DNA of 8,793 nucleotides from an uncultured Alphaproteobacteria bacterium (GTDB lineage Bacteria > Pseudomonadota > Alphaproteobacteria > Sneathiellales > Sneathiellaceae). This document shows positions 1-6,679 of this stretch, in pieces. The position numbers and the translations under genes are program-made. The notes beneath the pieces were generated by a model that searched no databases, was not told where the DNA came from, and saw only the letters and a program-made list of their open reading frames with translations. The stretch covers positions 1-8,793 of the forward strand of contig CALEMG010000364.1 in the NCBI GenBank assembly GCA_937910835.1, written 5' to 3'. Position 1 is the first letter of the stretch. Every line of letters begins with the position of its first letter.

Positions 1-184
1 GAGTAATAAAAGCCGGAGTCGTAAATATCCAATCCGCAATCACGATCCAAAAAGTTGCGAAGGCGATGGCATCAATATTCTTTCCTTTCACCGCAACGAA
101 AAGGTAAAACGCACTCCCAAAGCCTGTTCCAAACAATATTGTTGCTGAAACGATATGAATCCATTTGAAGATAAGATAGTCCAT
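1..184 (-). CDS. DUF2269 family membrane protein, N-terminal part (runs off the left edge)
   Basis: The minus strand from an ATG at 184-182 stays open to the window edge (61 codons). The product begins MDYLIFKWIHIVSATILFGT and continues with GFGSAFYLF, a charged loop, then FWIVIADWIFTTPAFIT. This pattern, a first helix with a WIHI-SAT-LFGTG-G-AFY signature and a second helix with ADW-FTTPA, is what I know from the DUF2269 family of small predicted integral inner-membrane proteins of unknown activity. The C-terminal helices lie outside the window. An in-frame TAA two codons upstream of the ATG fixes the start. There is no clear Shine-Dalgarno; a TATATC box (191-196 on the plus strand) lies 6 nt before the ATG, so a leaderless message is possible. 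The gene diverges from the DCC/DUF4166 gene. Family assignment is from sequence memory, not from a search. Confidence 0.75.
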   Translation of the reverse strand, partial: MDYLIFKWIHIVSATILFGTGFGSAFYLFVAVKGKNIDAIAFATFWIVIADWIFTTPAFIT

Positions 185-202
185 GGCTTAGATATACAGG
201 TA

Positions 203-1228
203 ATGAGTGATACAAAAAACATTGATTTATCAAAAGGCGTGTGGTTCGTCTATGATGGGGAGTGCCCGATCTGCAATCTGGCGGCACAGTCACTACGCAT
301 TCGGGAAGCCGTCGGCCCATTAATGCTTGTCAATGCACGCGAAGAGACAAATCATCCGCTTTACCTGGAGATAGTAGATCAAAAGCTAAACCTTGATGAA
401 GGCATGGTCCTCAGATACGGCAACTGTAATTATCACGGCCAGAATGCGCTTCAAATGATGGCGCTTTTGGGAAGTGAAAACGGTTGGTATAACCGTATGA
501 ATGCGCGGCTATTTAAATTGCCGGTAATTGCAAGCTTTCTGTACCCGATCATGAAACTGGCCAGGAATACGCTTCTGAAAATTCTCGGAATTCCCCGACT
601 GCAAAACCTCAAAGTAACGAAAGAAGCAAACCCTGTTTTCGAGGATGTATTCGGAGACGACTGGCCAAATCTGCCGCCTGCCATGAAGGCTCATTATGCG
701 GCTAGATCATATTCGGAAGATCGGGTGACCGTTAATGGGCATTTGAATGTATATGTGCATCCCCTATTGGGGCTTTTCGCTCGAGCGAGCGGTTTACTGG
801 TTCCCTTTTCAGGTGAAAACATCCCTGTCCGAGTGACCTTCAAAGCAGCACGCAATGACAATATATTGGAGTTTGACAGAGTATTTGGTTTTGAGGGACA
901 CAAGCCAGTTCATTTCAAATCGAGGATGCTGCCGATGGCAAATGGCGAGGTCATTGAAATTATGCGATTTGGTTTTGGTTGGCGATTTAGATGCGAATGG
1001 CGGGAAAACAAAGTTATCTTGTCCCATCTCGGCTATGTGTGGCGCTTTTTGGGCCTGAATATCCCGATGCCATTCTCCTTGATTTTGGGTAAAGGCTACG
1101 CAGAAGAGTGCCCTGTATCCGATACTGAATTCTCAATGTGGACCCACACCAAGCATCCATTGTTTGGTAAAATGTTCGGCTATGACGGCTCCTTCAAAAT
1201 AACGGATATGAAATGCGGCCCATACTAG
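203..1228 (+). CDS. DCC1-like thiol-disulfide oxidoreductase domain fused to DUF4166
   Basis: The 341-aa product has two domains. Residues about 12-115 form a DCC (DUF393) domain, a thioredoxin-like fold named for its conserved DxxCxxC start: here VYDGECPIC, with Cys21 and Cys24 as the probable redox pair, followed by VNAREE and a DEGMV segment. Residues about 160-335 match DUF4166 as I know it: LPPAMKAHY, HFKSRML, EIMRFGFGWR, GYAEE and a final HPLFGKMFGYDGSF. No substrate is known for this fusion. I prefer the ATG at 203 (MSDT...), which sits just before the domain. An in-frame ATG at 155 would add 16 residues and overlap the divergent DUF2269 gene by 30 bp; neither start has a good ribosome site. 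The stop overlaps the next gene by 16 bp, indicating translational coupling. A role in redox or envelope-lipid metabolism would be a guess. Confidence 0.85.
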   Translation: MSDTKNIDLSKGVWFVYDGECPICNLAAQSLRIREAVGPLMLVNAREETNHPLYLEIVDQKLNLDEGMVLRYGNCNYHGQNALQMMALLGSENGWYNRMNARLFKLPVIASFLYPIMKLARNTLLKILGIPRLQNLKVTKEANPVFEDVFGDDWPNLPPAMKAHYAARSYSEDRVTVNGHLNVYVHPLLGLFARASGLLVPFSGENIPVRVTFKAARNDNILEFDRVFGFEGHKPVHFKSRMLPMANGEVIEIMRFGFGWRFRCEWRENKVILSHLGYVWRFLGLNIPMPFSLILGKGYAEECPVSDTEFSMWTHTKHPLFGKMFGYDGSFKITDMKCGPY

Positions 1229-2301
1229 TTCTTGGTGGTTATGGCAATTTTGGCAAGAGGATTTCCAAGTCGCTCGCAGGGGCCGGATTTCCTGTAGTCA
1301 TCGGCGGTAGGAGTCAGGTTAAGGCCAGTACTCTTCTAAGAACCCTGCCAGGGCAGGGCCATGCCGTGGCGACTTTTGATGTTGACCAAGACTTAGAACT
1401 TCACCTTAAGAGAATGAAACCTTCTTCCGTCATAAACACTTGTGGCCCGTTTCAGTCAGCCGATTACTCAATTGCCAAAGCATGCATAGAAGAAGCGATC
1501 CCGTATATTGATTTGGCGGACGCTCGAGATTTCGTCTGCGGCATAACCAAACTAGATCAGAAGGCTAACGAGGCCGGAATACCAGTAATTAGCGGGGCAA
1601 GCACTGTGCCAGGACTTTCATCAGCCGTCCTTGAAGAATTCGGCGGAGAATTCTCTCTAATTACGTTACTCAAGTTCGGTATCAGCCCTGGCCAAAAGGC
1701 GGAGCGGGGATTGGCGACGACGCAAGGAATTTTAAGTTACGTCGGAAAGCCATTGCGTCGCTTTGCAAGCGTCAAACCGAATGTCTTTGGCTGGCAAGAT
1801 CTTTATCTGCAACGCTATCCGGTGATTGGTAGAAGATGGATGGCCAATTGCGAAATCCCGGATCTCGATTTACTGCCGAAGGCATATGGAATTGATAGAA
1901 TTCAATTCTCTGCGGGGCTAGAGCTAACGCCGCTGCATTTGGGGCTCTGGATGATGTCCTGGCTAGTACGATTAGGTATCCTAAATAACTTGCAGAAATT
2001 TTCTGGACCACTTTTGAAGATCAGTAATTGGTTTAATCGTTTTGGTTCTGCGGACGGGGGTATGCATATACTTTTGGACGGATATGATCATGAGCGGAAG
2101 CCTCACCAATTTGGCTGGTTTATTGTTGCAAAGAATGGAGACGGACCGCAGATACCGACAATCCCGGCAATAGTTATTGCCAAGAAAATTGCTAGAGGGG
2201 ATTTTCCGGTTGTTGGTGCGATGCCTTGTGTCGGCCTTGTCTCACTATCTGAATATCTTGAGGAGCTTTCTTCCTTCGAAGTAAGTACCTACAGAGAGTA
2301 G
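1213..2301 (+). CDS. Saccharopine dehydrogenase-like NAD(P)-binding oxidoreductase
   Basis: The 362-aa product opens with a Rossmann fold, PILVLGGYGNFGKRI, with the glycine-rich nucleotide loop at residues 8-14, followed by a GGRS turn (31-34) that commonly contacts the adenine ribose. VINTCGPF (73-80), YIDLADAR (98-105) and SGASTVPGLS (127-136) are the usual landmarks of the saccharopine dehydrogenase NADP-binding family (trans-acting enoyl reductase-like branch). The C-terminal half is divergent and has a hydrophobic stretch near residues 238-256, so it is not lysine-pathway saccharopine dehydrogenase itself. The start lies inside the end of the DCC/DUF4166 gene, so the two are coupled and probably work in the same process. 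I recall such proteins next to DCC-DUF4166 and DUF2269 genes in other proteobacteria. Substrate unknown. Confidence 0.85.
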   Translation: MRPILVLGGYGNFGKRISKSLAGAGFPVVIGGRSQVKASTLLRTLPGQGHAVATFDVDQDLELHLKRMKPSSVINTCGPFQSADYSIAKACIEEAIPYIDLADARDFVCGITKLDQKANEAGIPVISGASTVPGLSSAVLEEFGGEFSLITLLKFGISPGQKAERGLATTQGILSYVGKPLRRFASVKPNVFGWQDLYLQRYPVIGRRWMANCEIPDLDLLPKAYGIDRIQFSAGLELTPLHLGLWMMSWLVRLGILNNLQKFSGPLLKISNWFNRFGSADGGMHILLDGYDHERKPHQFGWFIVAKNGDGPQIPTIPAIVIAKKIARGDFPVVGAMPCVGLVSLSEYLEELSSFEVSTYRE

Positions 2302-2349
2302 GTGTTTCCAACGGTTAATTGGCGATGGCGAATGGGGTAATGGAAAATC

Positions 2350-2982
2350 ATGAATAGAAAATTGTTCAAGTATCCAAGAACACCTCATCTACCTTGGTCG
2401 CCAGGCCGAAGTTCTGATGACGTTACTATGAGGGACGTGGGCCGATTCGTTGGAAAAGAGATAGTTATAACCGAGAAGATGGATGGCGAAAACATGACCC
2501 TTTATCCGGACTATCTTCACGCTCGCTCGGTTGAGGTATCATATCATCCCTCTCGAGACTGGATCAAAGCGATGCATGCCAGCATAGCTCATTTGATTCC
2601 GAGAGGGTATCGGATTTGTGGGGAGAATCTCTATGCTCGACACTCCATTGCCTATCAGAATTTGCCGAGCTATTTTTTTGTGTTTTCGATCTGGAATGAG
2701 AGGAACGAGTGTCTGTCTTGGCGTAAGACGGAACGCATGTGTAGTGAGTTGGGACTCGTGACACCAAAAGTCCTTTTTTACGGTCTTTGGGATGAGGCGT
2801 TAGTGAGGGAAATTACCGTCGATGAGGAAGTTTCCGAAGGTTTTGTCGTGCGGACTTCTGGCAGCTTTTTTTATGAAGATTTCTCGACCAATATGGCAAA
2901 GTGGGTCCGTTCGTCTCACGTGACAGATGAGAAGCATTGGTCGAAAGCTCAGATGGTATTAAACAAACTTTCAAAGCAATGA
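2350..2982 (+). CDS. RNA ligase family protein (stand-alone, ATP-grasping nucleotidyltransferase)
   Basis: The 210-aa product carries the ordered motifs of covalent nucleotidyltransferases of the RNA ligase family. Motif I is EKMDGEN, with Lys43 the expected AMP-accepting lysine. Motif III is GENLYARHSI (91-100), IIIa is FFVFSIW (109-115), motif IV is SEGFVVR (162-168) and motif V is AKWVR (183-187). The N-terminal HLPWSPG segment is also typical of this group. Such enzymes seal 3'-OH/5'-phosphate RNA ends by an adenylylate intermediate. At 210 aa it is little more than the catalytic domain, without the C-terminal domain of T4 Rnl1 or Rnl2. No kinase or phosphatase partner is visible. The ATG has a GGA about 7 nt upstream. 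It lies 48 bp after the oxidoreductase gene on the same strand, and a tRNA-Phe fragment starts 44 bp after its stop. The natural substrate cannot be told; tRNA or mRNA repair is plausible. Confidence 0.9.
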   Translation: MNRKLFKYPRTPHLPWSPGRSSDDVTMRDVGRFVGKEIVITEKMDGENMTLYPDYLHARSVEVSYHPSRDWIKAMHASIAHLIPRGYRICGENLYARHSIAYQNLPSYFFVFSIWNERNECLSWRKTERMCSELGLVTPKVLFYGLWDEALVREITVDEEVSEGFVVRTSGSFFYEDFSTNMAKWVRSSHVTDEKHWSKAQMVLNKLSKQ

Positions 2983-3025
2983 CCAAGGGTGCAATCGACG
3001 CCACTAAGATATTGGTATTGAAAAA

Positions 3026-3078
3026 TGGTGCCCAGGGGCGGATTCGAACCACCGACACGCGGATTTTCAGTCCGCGTG
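3026..3078 (-). pseudogene. tRNA-Phe (GAA) 3' fragment, probable attachment-site core of an integrated element
   Basis: Read on the minus strand, this stretch gives the 3' two thirds of a tRNA. It has an anticodon stem-loop CGCGG-ACTGAAAAT-CCGCG with anticodon GAA, a variable loop, a T arm GGTGG-TTCGAAT-CCGCC, the 3' acceptor strand CCTGGGC, discriminator A, and encoded CCA. The matching 5' acceptor GCCCAGG and a D arm are absent: upstream of the anticodon stem the sequence is unrelated and AT-rich. It is therefore not a functional tRNA gene. A clean 3' tRNA fragment of about 50 bp is the classical product of site-specific integration by a tyrosine recombinase into a tRNA gene. The fragment's CCA end should face the chromosome and its broken end the element, which puts the element to the right of 3078. 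The integrase and intact tRNA would lie outside the window. Confidence 0.85.
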
Positions 3079-3147
3079 GATTGAGCTTTTTGACATATAA
3101 TTTGCACGGTAATTCTTGCTAAGTATTGAGAGTGGAGATTATTCAAC

Positions 3148-3963
3148 TCAGCAGTTCTTGTAGCCATTATCAATGCAATCATTGGCTAGTTTTCTGGCTT
3201 TTTCAATTGCCTCTTTCGTCATTTTATTCTCTAGCCGCTGTTTGAGGGTAGCCGCTTCATAATTCCCCTGTTCGGAAGCTATCGAATACCACATCAAAGA
3301 TCGTTCATAATCTTTATCAACCGCCTGCCCATAATAATACATCCGACCGAGGCTGAATTGAGCGTCGACGTTTCTTTGACTTGCGGCGCGCCGATACCAT
3401 TTTAGCCCCTCTTCATAGTTTGCCGCGACAAATCGGTTGTTTGCATATAGATCGCCGAGGTTATTTTGTGCCAGAGAGAACCCTTGCTCTGCTGCCATTG
3501 TGAACCATTTGCGAGCAGCTTGATAATCCAAAGGGACTCTCTGTCCGCGAGAATAAATGAGTCCAAGACTATTTTGAGCAATGACATCACCGGTATTTGC
3601 TGTGGCCTCAATTTCACGGATTGCAACACTGTCAGATTGTAGCACTCCTTGCCCTTCGTATTCAGCGTCTACTATGGCAATCGCTCTGTGGCATTTGTCT
3701 ATATTCGGGGCTTTGTTTGGATCCAGATCCCTCTTATTGTCAGCATAGCCTATATTGAAAAACCGATCGTTTGCGTACCACGTTTTAATAGCCTTGATCT
3801 TGTATAATGCGTTGCCGCCAGCATAAAATTGCGAGCATAGTTCACTATGGCTCGTATTCCACCCAACCATATAGGGGCTATGCCTTTTAAAGTTTGTTGA
3901 AGGCTCAATTGCGGTTGTGCAGGCTGCCAGAAAAAGAACTGGAACGGCAAAATAAGGCTTCAA
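3148..3963 (-). CDS. Sel1-repeat (TPR-like) lipoprotein
   Basis: The 271-aa product has a short hydrophobic signal ending in the lipobox FLAAC (Cys15), so it is probably lipidated and anchored in the cell envelope. Residues about 16-110 are unrecognised. From about 125 to 245 there are three to four Sel1-like helical repeats of roughly 36 residues: AQNSLGLIYSRGQ, AQNNLGDLYANN, AQFSLGRMYYYGQ, each followed by a W-Y/F-x-x-A segment. The last repeat is degenerate and precedes a charged helix and a Cys-containing tail. Sel1 repeats mediate protein-protein contact. The start codon is TTG (3963-3961), preceded by GGAG at 7 nt spacing. The transposon's left end lies 68 bp upstream, so its native promoter may have been disturbed; a read-through transcript from the transposase gene, on the same strand, could reach it. 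Partner and role unknown. Confidence 0.85.
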   Translation of the reverse strand: MKPYFAVPVLFLAACTTAIEPSTNFKRHSPYMVGWNTSHSELCSQFYAGGNALYKIKAIKTWYANDRFFNIGYADNKRDLDPNKAPNIDKCHRAIAIVDAEYEGQGVLQSDSVAIREIEATANTGDVIAQNSLGLIYSRGQRVPLDYQAARKWFTMAAEQGFSLAQNNLGDLYANNRFVAANYEEGLKWYRRAASQRNVDAQFSLGRMYYYGQAVDKDYERSLMWYSIASEQGNYEAATLKQRLENKMTKEAIEKARKLANDCIDNGYKNC

Positions 3964-4031
3964 AGAAAGGCTCCAAGAAATTGCTCGACTCTAAGGTAGA
4001 ATAGCGTGTTGTTCTAATCAAGTAAAATGTG

Positions 4032-4052
4032 GGTAGTGGGTCACTTTGAAAT
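4032..4052 (+). repeat. Left terminal inverted repeat of the transposon
   Basis: This copy begins GGTAGTGGGTCACTTTGAAA and is identical over 21 bp to the reverse complement of 6957-6977. The match stops sharply at both ends: outside it, GTG against TTC, and inside, TTC against ATA. It contains the TGA stop of the transposase (4043-4041 on the minus strand), so the transposase C-terminus is encoded by the repeat itself. Confidence 0.9.
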
Positions 4053-4931
4053 TTCTTTCTTTTTGTAAGGACCACGTTTTTTCGGCGCGGTTTCTTCAGC
4101 GTCAATCAAAGCCACAATGTCCTTAATATCCCAAAGGCGGTCAGCAATACCAGCTTCCATTGCAGGGGTAACTTTCAAAGTTTGATGAACTCGCACAAAG
4201 TTATAATACATAAAGTGAAGGGCGACAGCGTAAGCGTGGTTCTCAACCTTTTTGGAGAAGCCATTGGTGAGGCGAGTAAAGCGGCGCATGTGCATACGCA
4301 TGGTCAAATTTTGACGCTCGACATGTGAAGTTGATACTAGTGCTTTGACCGGTTCTCCTTCAACCGCTGTTTTCCTAATTCCTCTGCATTCAGCCGGAGA
4401 ATATTTCTTCTCATGCCCCTTATTGCCTGTCGGGCCTCCGTATATCTTGATCAGTTGAGCGTAGTCCACATCACCACCGAATGCGCCCTCTACTGCCTCC
4501 AAATATGCTTTATGCCCGTCTGTGGTCAACTGCACTCGATTAGCAAGGCGTCCGCGCAGATCATCCATGAAAGCTATTGCATACTCACTATCCCGGCCAC
4601 CGACCAAATAGGACAGGATCAGTTTGCTGCCACTATCAATGGCGGTCCATGTCCATGTATCACCAGCCCCTTCCGGTGCGGCGGTTGCAGTCTTAACGTT
4701 CTTCTGCTTGGCGTAAGTGAAACTCCATATTTCATCGCACTGGATAACAGACGCTTTGACGTTGCGAACGTGTCCGTCGTGGTATTTTGAGCAAGCCTTC
4801 CCCGCGTCGATCAGAAGTTTGTTGACGGTGTTCTTGGAGACATCAGCAATCCGTGCTGTGGCGCGAATGCTATTGCCTTCGACAAGAAGTTGAATGATTA
4901 AGGAGCGAGTTTTTGCGTCTAATTTTCTCAT
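4041..4931 (-). CDS. IS1-family DDE transposase (single open frame)
   Basis: The 296-aa product has an N-terminal helix-turn-helix (about 17-42, SIRATARIADVSKNTVNKLL) for end binding. A DDE catalytic domain follows, with acidic candidates Asp66 in QCDEIWSF, Asp138 in LTTDGHKAY and Glu205 in SHVERQNLTMRM. The motif TRLTNGFSKKVENH and the C-terminal HQTLKVTPAMEAG are typical of proteins annotated as IS1-family transposases in proteobacteria. Unlike IS1 itself, which needs a frameshift to fuse two frames, this one is a continuous frame. The basic tail KKRGPYKKKEISK ends in the left terminal repeat. The promoter is strong and places transcription start at or next to the ATG. The catalytic residues and length look intact, so the element may be active. 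Confidence 0.92.
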   Translation of the reverse strand: MRKLDAKTRSLIIQLLVEGNSIRATARIADVSKNTVNKLLIDAGKACSKYHDGHVRNVKASVIQCDEIWSFTYAKQKNVKTATAAPEGAGDTWTWTAIDSGSKLILSYLVGGRDSEYAIAFMDDLRGRLANRVQLTTDGHKAYLEAVEGAFGGDVDYAQLIKIYGGPTGNKGHEKKYSPAECRGIRKTAVEGEPVKALVSTSHVERQNLTMRMHMRRFTRLTNGFSKKVENHAYAVALHFMYYNFVRVHQTLKVTPAMEAGIADRLWDIKDIVALIDAEETAPKKRGPYKKKEISK

Positions 4932-4937
4932 AGATTA

Positions 4938-4966
4938 AATATAGTACGAGGCACATATTTTGTCAA
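4938..4966 (-). promoter_or_regulatory. Strong sigma70-type promoter for the transposase, probably leaderless
   Basis: On the minus strand a consensus -35 box TTGACA (4966-4961) is followed after exactly 17 bp by TATATT (4943-4938). Only 6 nt separate the -10 box from the ATG at 4931-4929, so transcription should begin at or within a base of the start codon. No Shine-Dalgarno can fit. The -35 edge is 10 bp from the inverted repeat at 4977-5000. Confidence 0.75.
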
Positions 4967-4976
4967 GCATTATGGT

Positions 4977-5000
4977 CAGTTTGCGATTATTAGCAAACTG
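4977..5000. promoter_or_regulatory. Perfect 8+8 bp inverted repeat, candidate operator between divergent promoters
   Basis: CAGTTTGC and GCAAACTG are perfect inverted copies separated by GATTATTA. The site lies between the -35 box of the transposase (4961-4966) and the putative -35 box of XRE-ImmA (5005-5010), 10 bp and 4 bp away respectively. Dyads of this size are normal operators for XRE-family repressors, and the protein encoded immediately to the right has such a domain. That this protein binds here is inference. The location would let it control both directions. Confidence 0.6.
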
Positions 5001-5004
5001 CCTA

Positions 5005-5033
5005 TTGCGTTAATTTTTTGGGTGGAGTACAAT
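5005..5033 (+). promoter_or_regulatory. Putative promoter of the XRE-ImmA operon, probably leaderless
   Basis: TACAAT (5028-5033) matches the -10 consensus at five of six positions and lies 7 nt before the ATG at 5041. A weak -35, TTGCGT (5005-5010), is at a 17-bp spacing. A GGAG-like stretch at 5024-5027 is 13 nt from the ATG, too far to be a usual ribosome site, and would overlap the promoter. The weak -35 next to the dyad fits a regulated promoter. Confidence 0.5.
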
Positions 5034-5040
5034 TCCGAAC

Positions 5041-6186
5041 ATGGAAAAAGAAGAATATAAATCGCCAGGCCAAATGATTTCCTCTCTGCTGAAGGAGAGG
5101 GATTGGACCAAACGAACATTGGCCGTTATTGCGGGCATAGATGAAACGGCTATAAGCAAGATTTCATCAAATTCGCGACGGATTGATGCTGAAACGGCTC
5201 TGGTGTTCGAAGATGTTTTTGGCATTGAGGCTGAACGGTTCTTGTTCGTCCAAAAAACTTATGATTTGGCCGTTGCACGGATTGATAAAATTCCAAATCC
5301 GGCCCGCCAAATTCGAGCAAACTTGATCGGCTCGTTGCCAGTTAGTGCGATGATTAAGCGGGGCTGGATTGACGCGGAGTCGGTTAAGGATATTGAAAAA
5401 GTTGAAAGCTCCCTTCTTCGGTTTTTCAAAGCTAACCGACTAGAAGATATTGAATTTTTGCCTCATGCCGCGAAAAAGACTGCAGTTAGTGTTTCGACTA
5501 CATCAGCACAACTTGCATGGCTTTATCGTGTCAAGACGCTGGCATCAGAGATGCTTGTAGCAAAGTATTCTCCATCAGCGGTAAAAACCGCAATATCAAA
5601 AATTAAACTGCTGCTGCACTCACCCGAAGAACTCCGGAAAATTCCCAGAATTCTTGCTGAGGCAGGTATCCGCTTTGTGATTGTTGAGGCATTGCCATCA
5701 ACCAAGATCGACGGTGTTTGCTTTTGGTTGAACGAAAGCTCCCCTGTTATCGGAATGTCGCTTCGTTTTGATCGGATCGACAATTTTGTTTTTGTGCTTC
5801 GTCATGAACTTGAGCATGTGTTGAACCGAGACGGATTAGAGACAATGATGCTGGACGTTGATATCAATTCTGAGACAAGTGAACATGTTTCTACGGAAAT
5901 AAGGGAGCAGGAATTTCTTGCTAACACGGCTGCTGCGGATTTTTGTGTTCCGGAAAATATGATGGCGGCGTTTATATCTCGCAAGGCTCCGGTGTATGCG
6001 AAGCGTGATATTATTGGGCTTGCGAGAATGTTAAAAGTCCATGCTGGCTTAGTAGCTGGTCAACTCCAACACAAAACTGGAAAATATCATTTAGGCCGCG
6101 AATATCTTGTTCCAATAAGATCTATTGTAACACCAAATTCCGTAACCGATGGATGGGGCGATGTTGCTCCGATTGAAGATTGTTGA
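5041..6186 (+). CDS. XRE (HigA-like) HTH fused to ImmA/IrrE-family zinc metallopeptidase
   Basis: The 381-aa product has an N-terminal XRE helix-turn-helix (about 9-70): PGQMISSLLKERDW, then TLAVIAGIDETAISKISS and ETALVFEDVFGI, which resembles HigA antidotes. A helical linker follows. The C-terminal ImmA/IrrE domain (about 198-310) has the zinc-binding HELEH (His255, Glu256, His259) and a probable third ligand, Glu291, in QEFLANTAAADFCVP. All expected catalytic residues are present. In this family the protease cleaves a repressor or toxin partner, as ImmA cleaves ImmR in ICEBs1 and IrrE/PprI cleaves DdrO in Deinococcus; here the DNA-binding and protease parts share one chain. The gene is divergent from the transposase and shares its regulatory region, and starts an operon with the 159-aa gene 13 nt downstream. 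Target and trigger are unknown. Whether it acts as antitoxin, repressor or both cannot be decided from sequence. Confidence 0.92.
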   Translation: MEKEEYKSPGQMISSLLKERDWTKRTLAVIAGIDETAISKISSNSRRIDAETALVFEDVFGIEAERFLFVQKTYDLAVARIDKIPNPARQIRANLIGSLPVSAMIKRGWIDAESVKDIEKVESSLLRFFKANRLEDIEFLPHAAKKTAVSVSTTSAQLAWLYRVKTLASEMLVAKYSPSAVKTAISKIKLLLHSPEELRKIPRILAEAGIRFVIVEALPSTKIDGVCFWLNESSPVIGMSLRFDRIDNFVFVLRHELEHVLNRDGLETMMLDVDINSETSEHVSTEIREQEFLANTAAADFCVPENMMAAFISRKAPVYAKRDIIGLARMLKVHAGLVAGQLQHKTGKYHLGREYLVPIRSIVTPNSVTDGWGDVAPIEDC

Positions 6187-6199
6187 GGAAGGAAAAGAG

Positions 6200-6679
6200 A
6201 TGAGTAAAACCAAAGATATGCAAAGATTTATTCGTCATAATCGTGATGAGACTGGCGAAACAGAAGTTGATATGAAAAAGGTTGCTAAGTTTGCGGCAAA
6301 AATGGGATGGAAACTTCCCATTCCAAAAGATCCTATTGATATCTTAGCAAAAGAATTCTCGCGCGCTGCCAGAGATGAAATTGAATATAGCAAAAAAACA
6401 GGCAGGCCCTACAGGGTAAACCATGCGATTTCCAACAAACAAGGCAATGAAACGTTTTTTGTTTGGGTTGATATTAATGATGCATCAAGGGGAATTATGC
6501 ATAAATCACTTAACCAACGCCGGGAACAAATGGTTGGCGATGGTTTGCAACTTACGTATGACGCAGATCACTGGAATTCTTTGCATCCTGATGAAGAAAA
6601 AATCCAATTAGAAATGGATTTAGGGTTTGATATCGATCTACGCAAACATGCGGCTGATGCGGATGATGAAGCCGCCTAA
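6200..6679 (+). CDS. Uncharacterised 159-aa protein, operon partner of XRE-ImmA
   Basis: The ATG at 6200 is chosen over one at 6149 because it has a strong purine-rich ribosome site (GAGGAAGGAAAAGAG just before it) and avoids a 38-bp overlap with the upstream stop. The product is acidic at both ends and shows no membrane segment or signal. Visible features are an N-terminal helical part (MQRFIRHNR, KVAKFAAKMGWKLP), a central TGRPYRVNHA followed by a beta-like FFVWVDI, then MHKSLNQRREQMVGDGLQL and HWNSLHPDEE, and an acidic tail. I recognise no domain of known function. I have the impression that similar proteins recur beside XRE-ImmA genes in proteobacteria, but cannot check it. As the tightly linked partner of a protease it could be the protease substrate, a toxin, or a sensor; this is inference. 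Its stop overlaps by 4 bp the stop of the convergent 74-aa gene. Confidence 0.85.
   Translation: MSKTKDMQRFIRHNRDETGETEVDMKKVAKFAAKMGWKLPIPKDPIDILAKEFSRAARDEIEYSKKTGRPYRVNHAISNKQGNETFFVWVDINDASRGIMHKSLNQRREQMVGDGLQLTYDADHWNSLHPDEEKIQLEMDLGFDIDLRKHAADADDEAA

Noticed and set aside
3088..3102. TTGACA directly followed by TATAAT on the plus strand
   Set aside because: The two boxes have no spacer, so they cannot form one promoter, and no gene lies downstream on that strand.
3026..3150. A complete tRNA gene
   Set aside because: No GCCCAGG 5' acceptor strand or D arm is found upstream of the anticodon arm within a plausible distance.
2937..3182. Short open frames on both strands across the tRNA fragment, such as one containing GAQGRIRTTD and a minus-strand one containing RVGGSNPPLG
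   Set aside because: These are translations of tRNA sequence, a frequent source of false proteins. They have no ribosome site and overlap the RNA ligase or Sel1 gene ends.
3905..4105. A minus-strand frame crossing the left terminal repeat, considered as the missing 3' part of the interrupted membrane protein
   Set aside because: The frame can be joined only by assuming a shared CATTTT at unequal distances from the repeats, and the product overlaps the Sel1 gene start and looks like noise.
4413..4790. A 125-codon plus-strand frame inside the transposase gene
   Set aside because: It is antisense to an intact, well-conserved transposase, has an atypical composition, and lacks a promoter or ribosome site.
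5041..6679. Calling the XRE-ImmA and 159-aa pair a classical HigBA toxin-antitoxin system
   Set aside because: The HTH resembles HigA, but the gene is fused to a zinc protease and the 159-aa protein does not resemble HigB, so the name would mislead.
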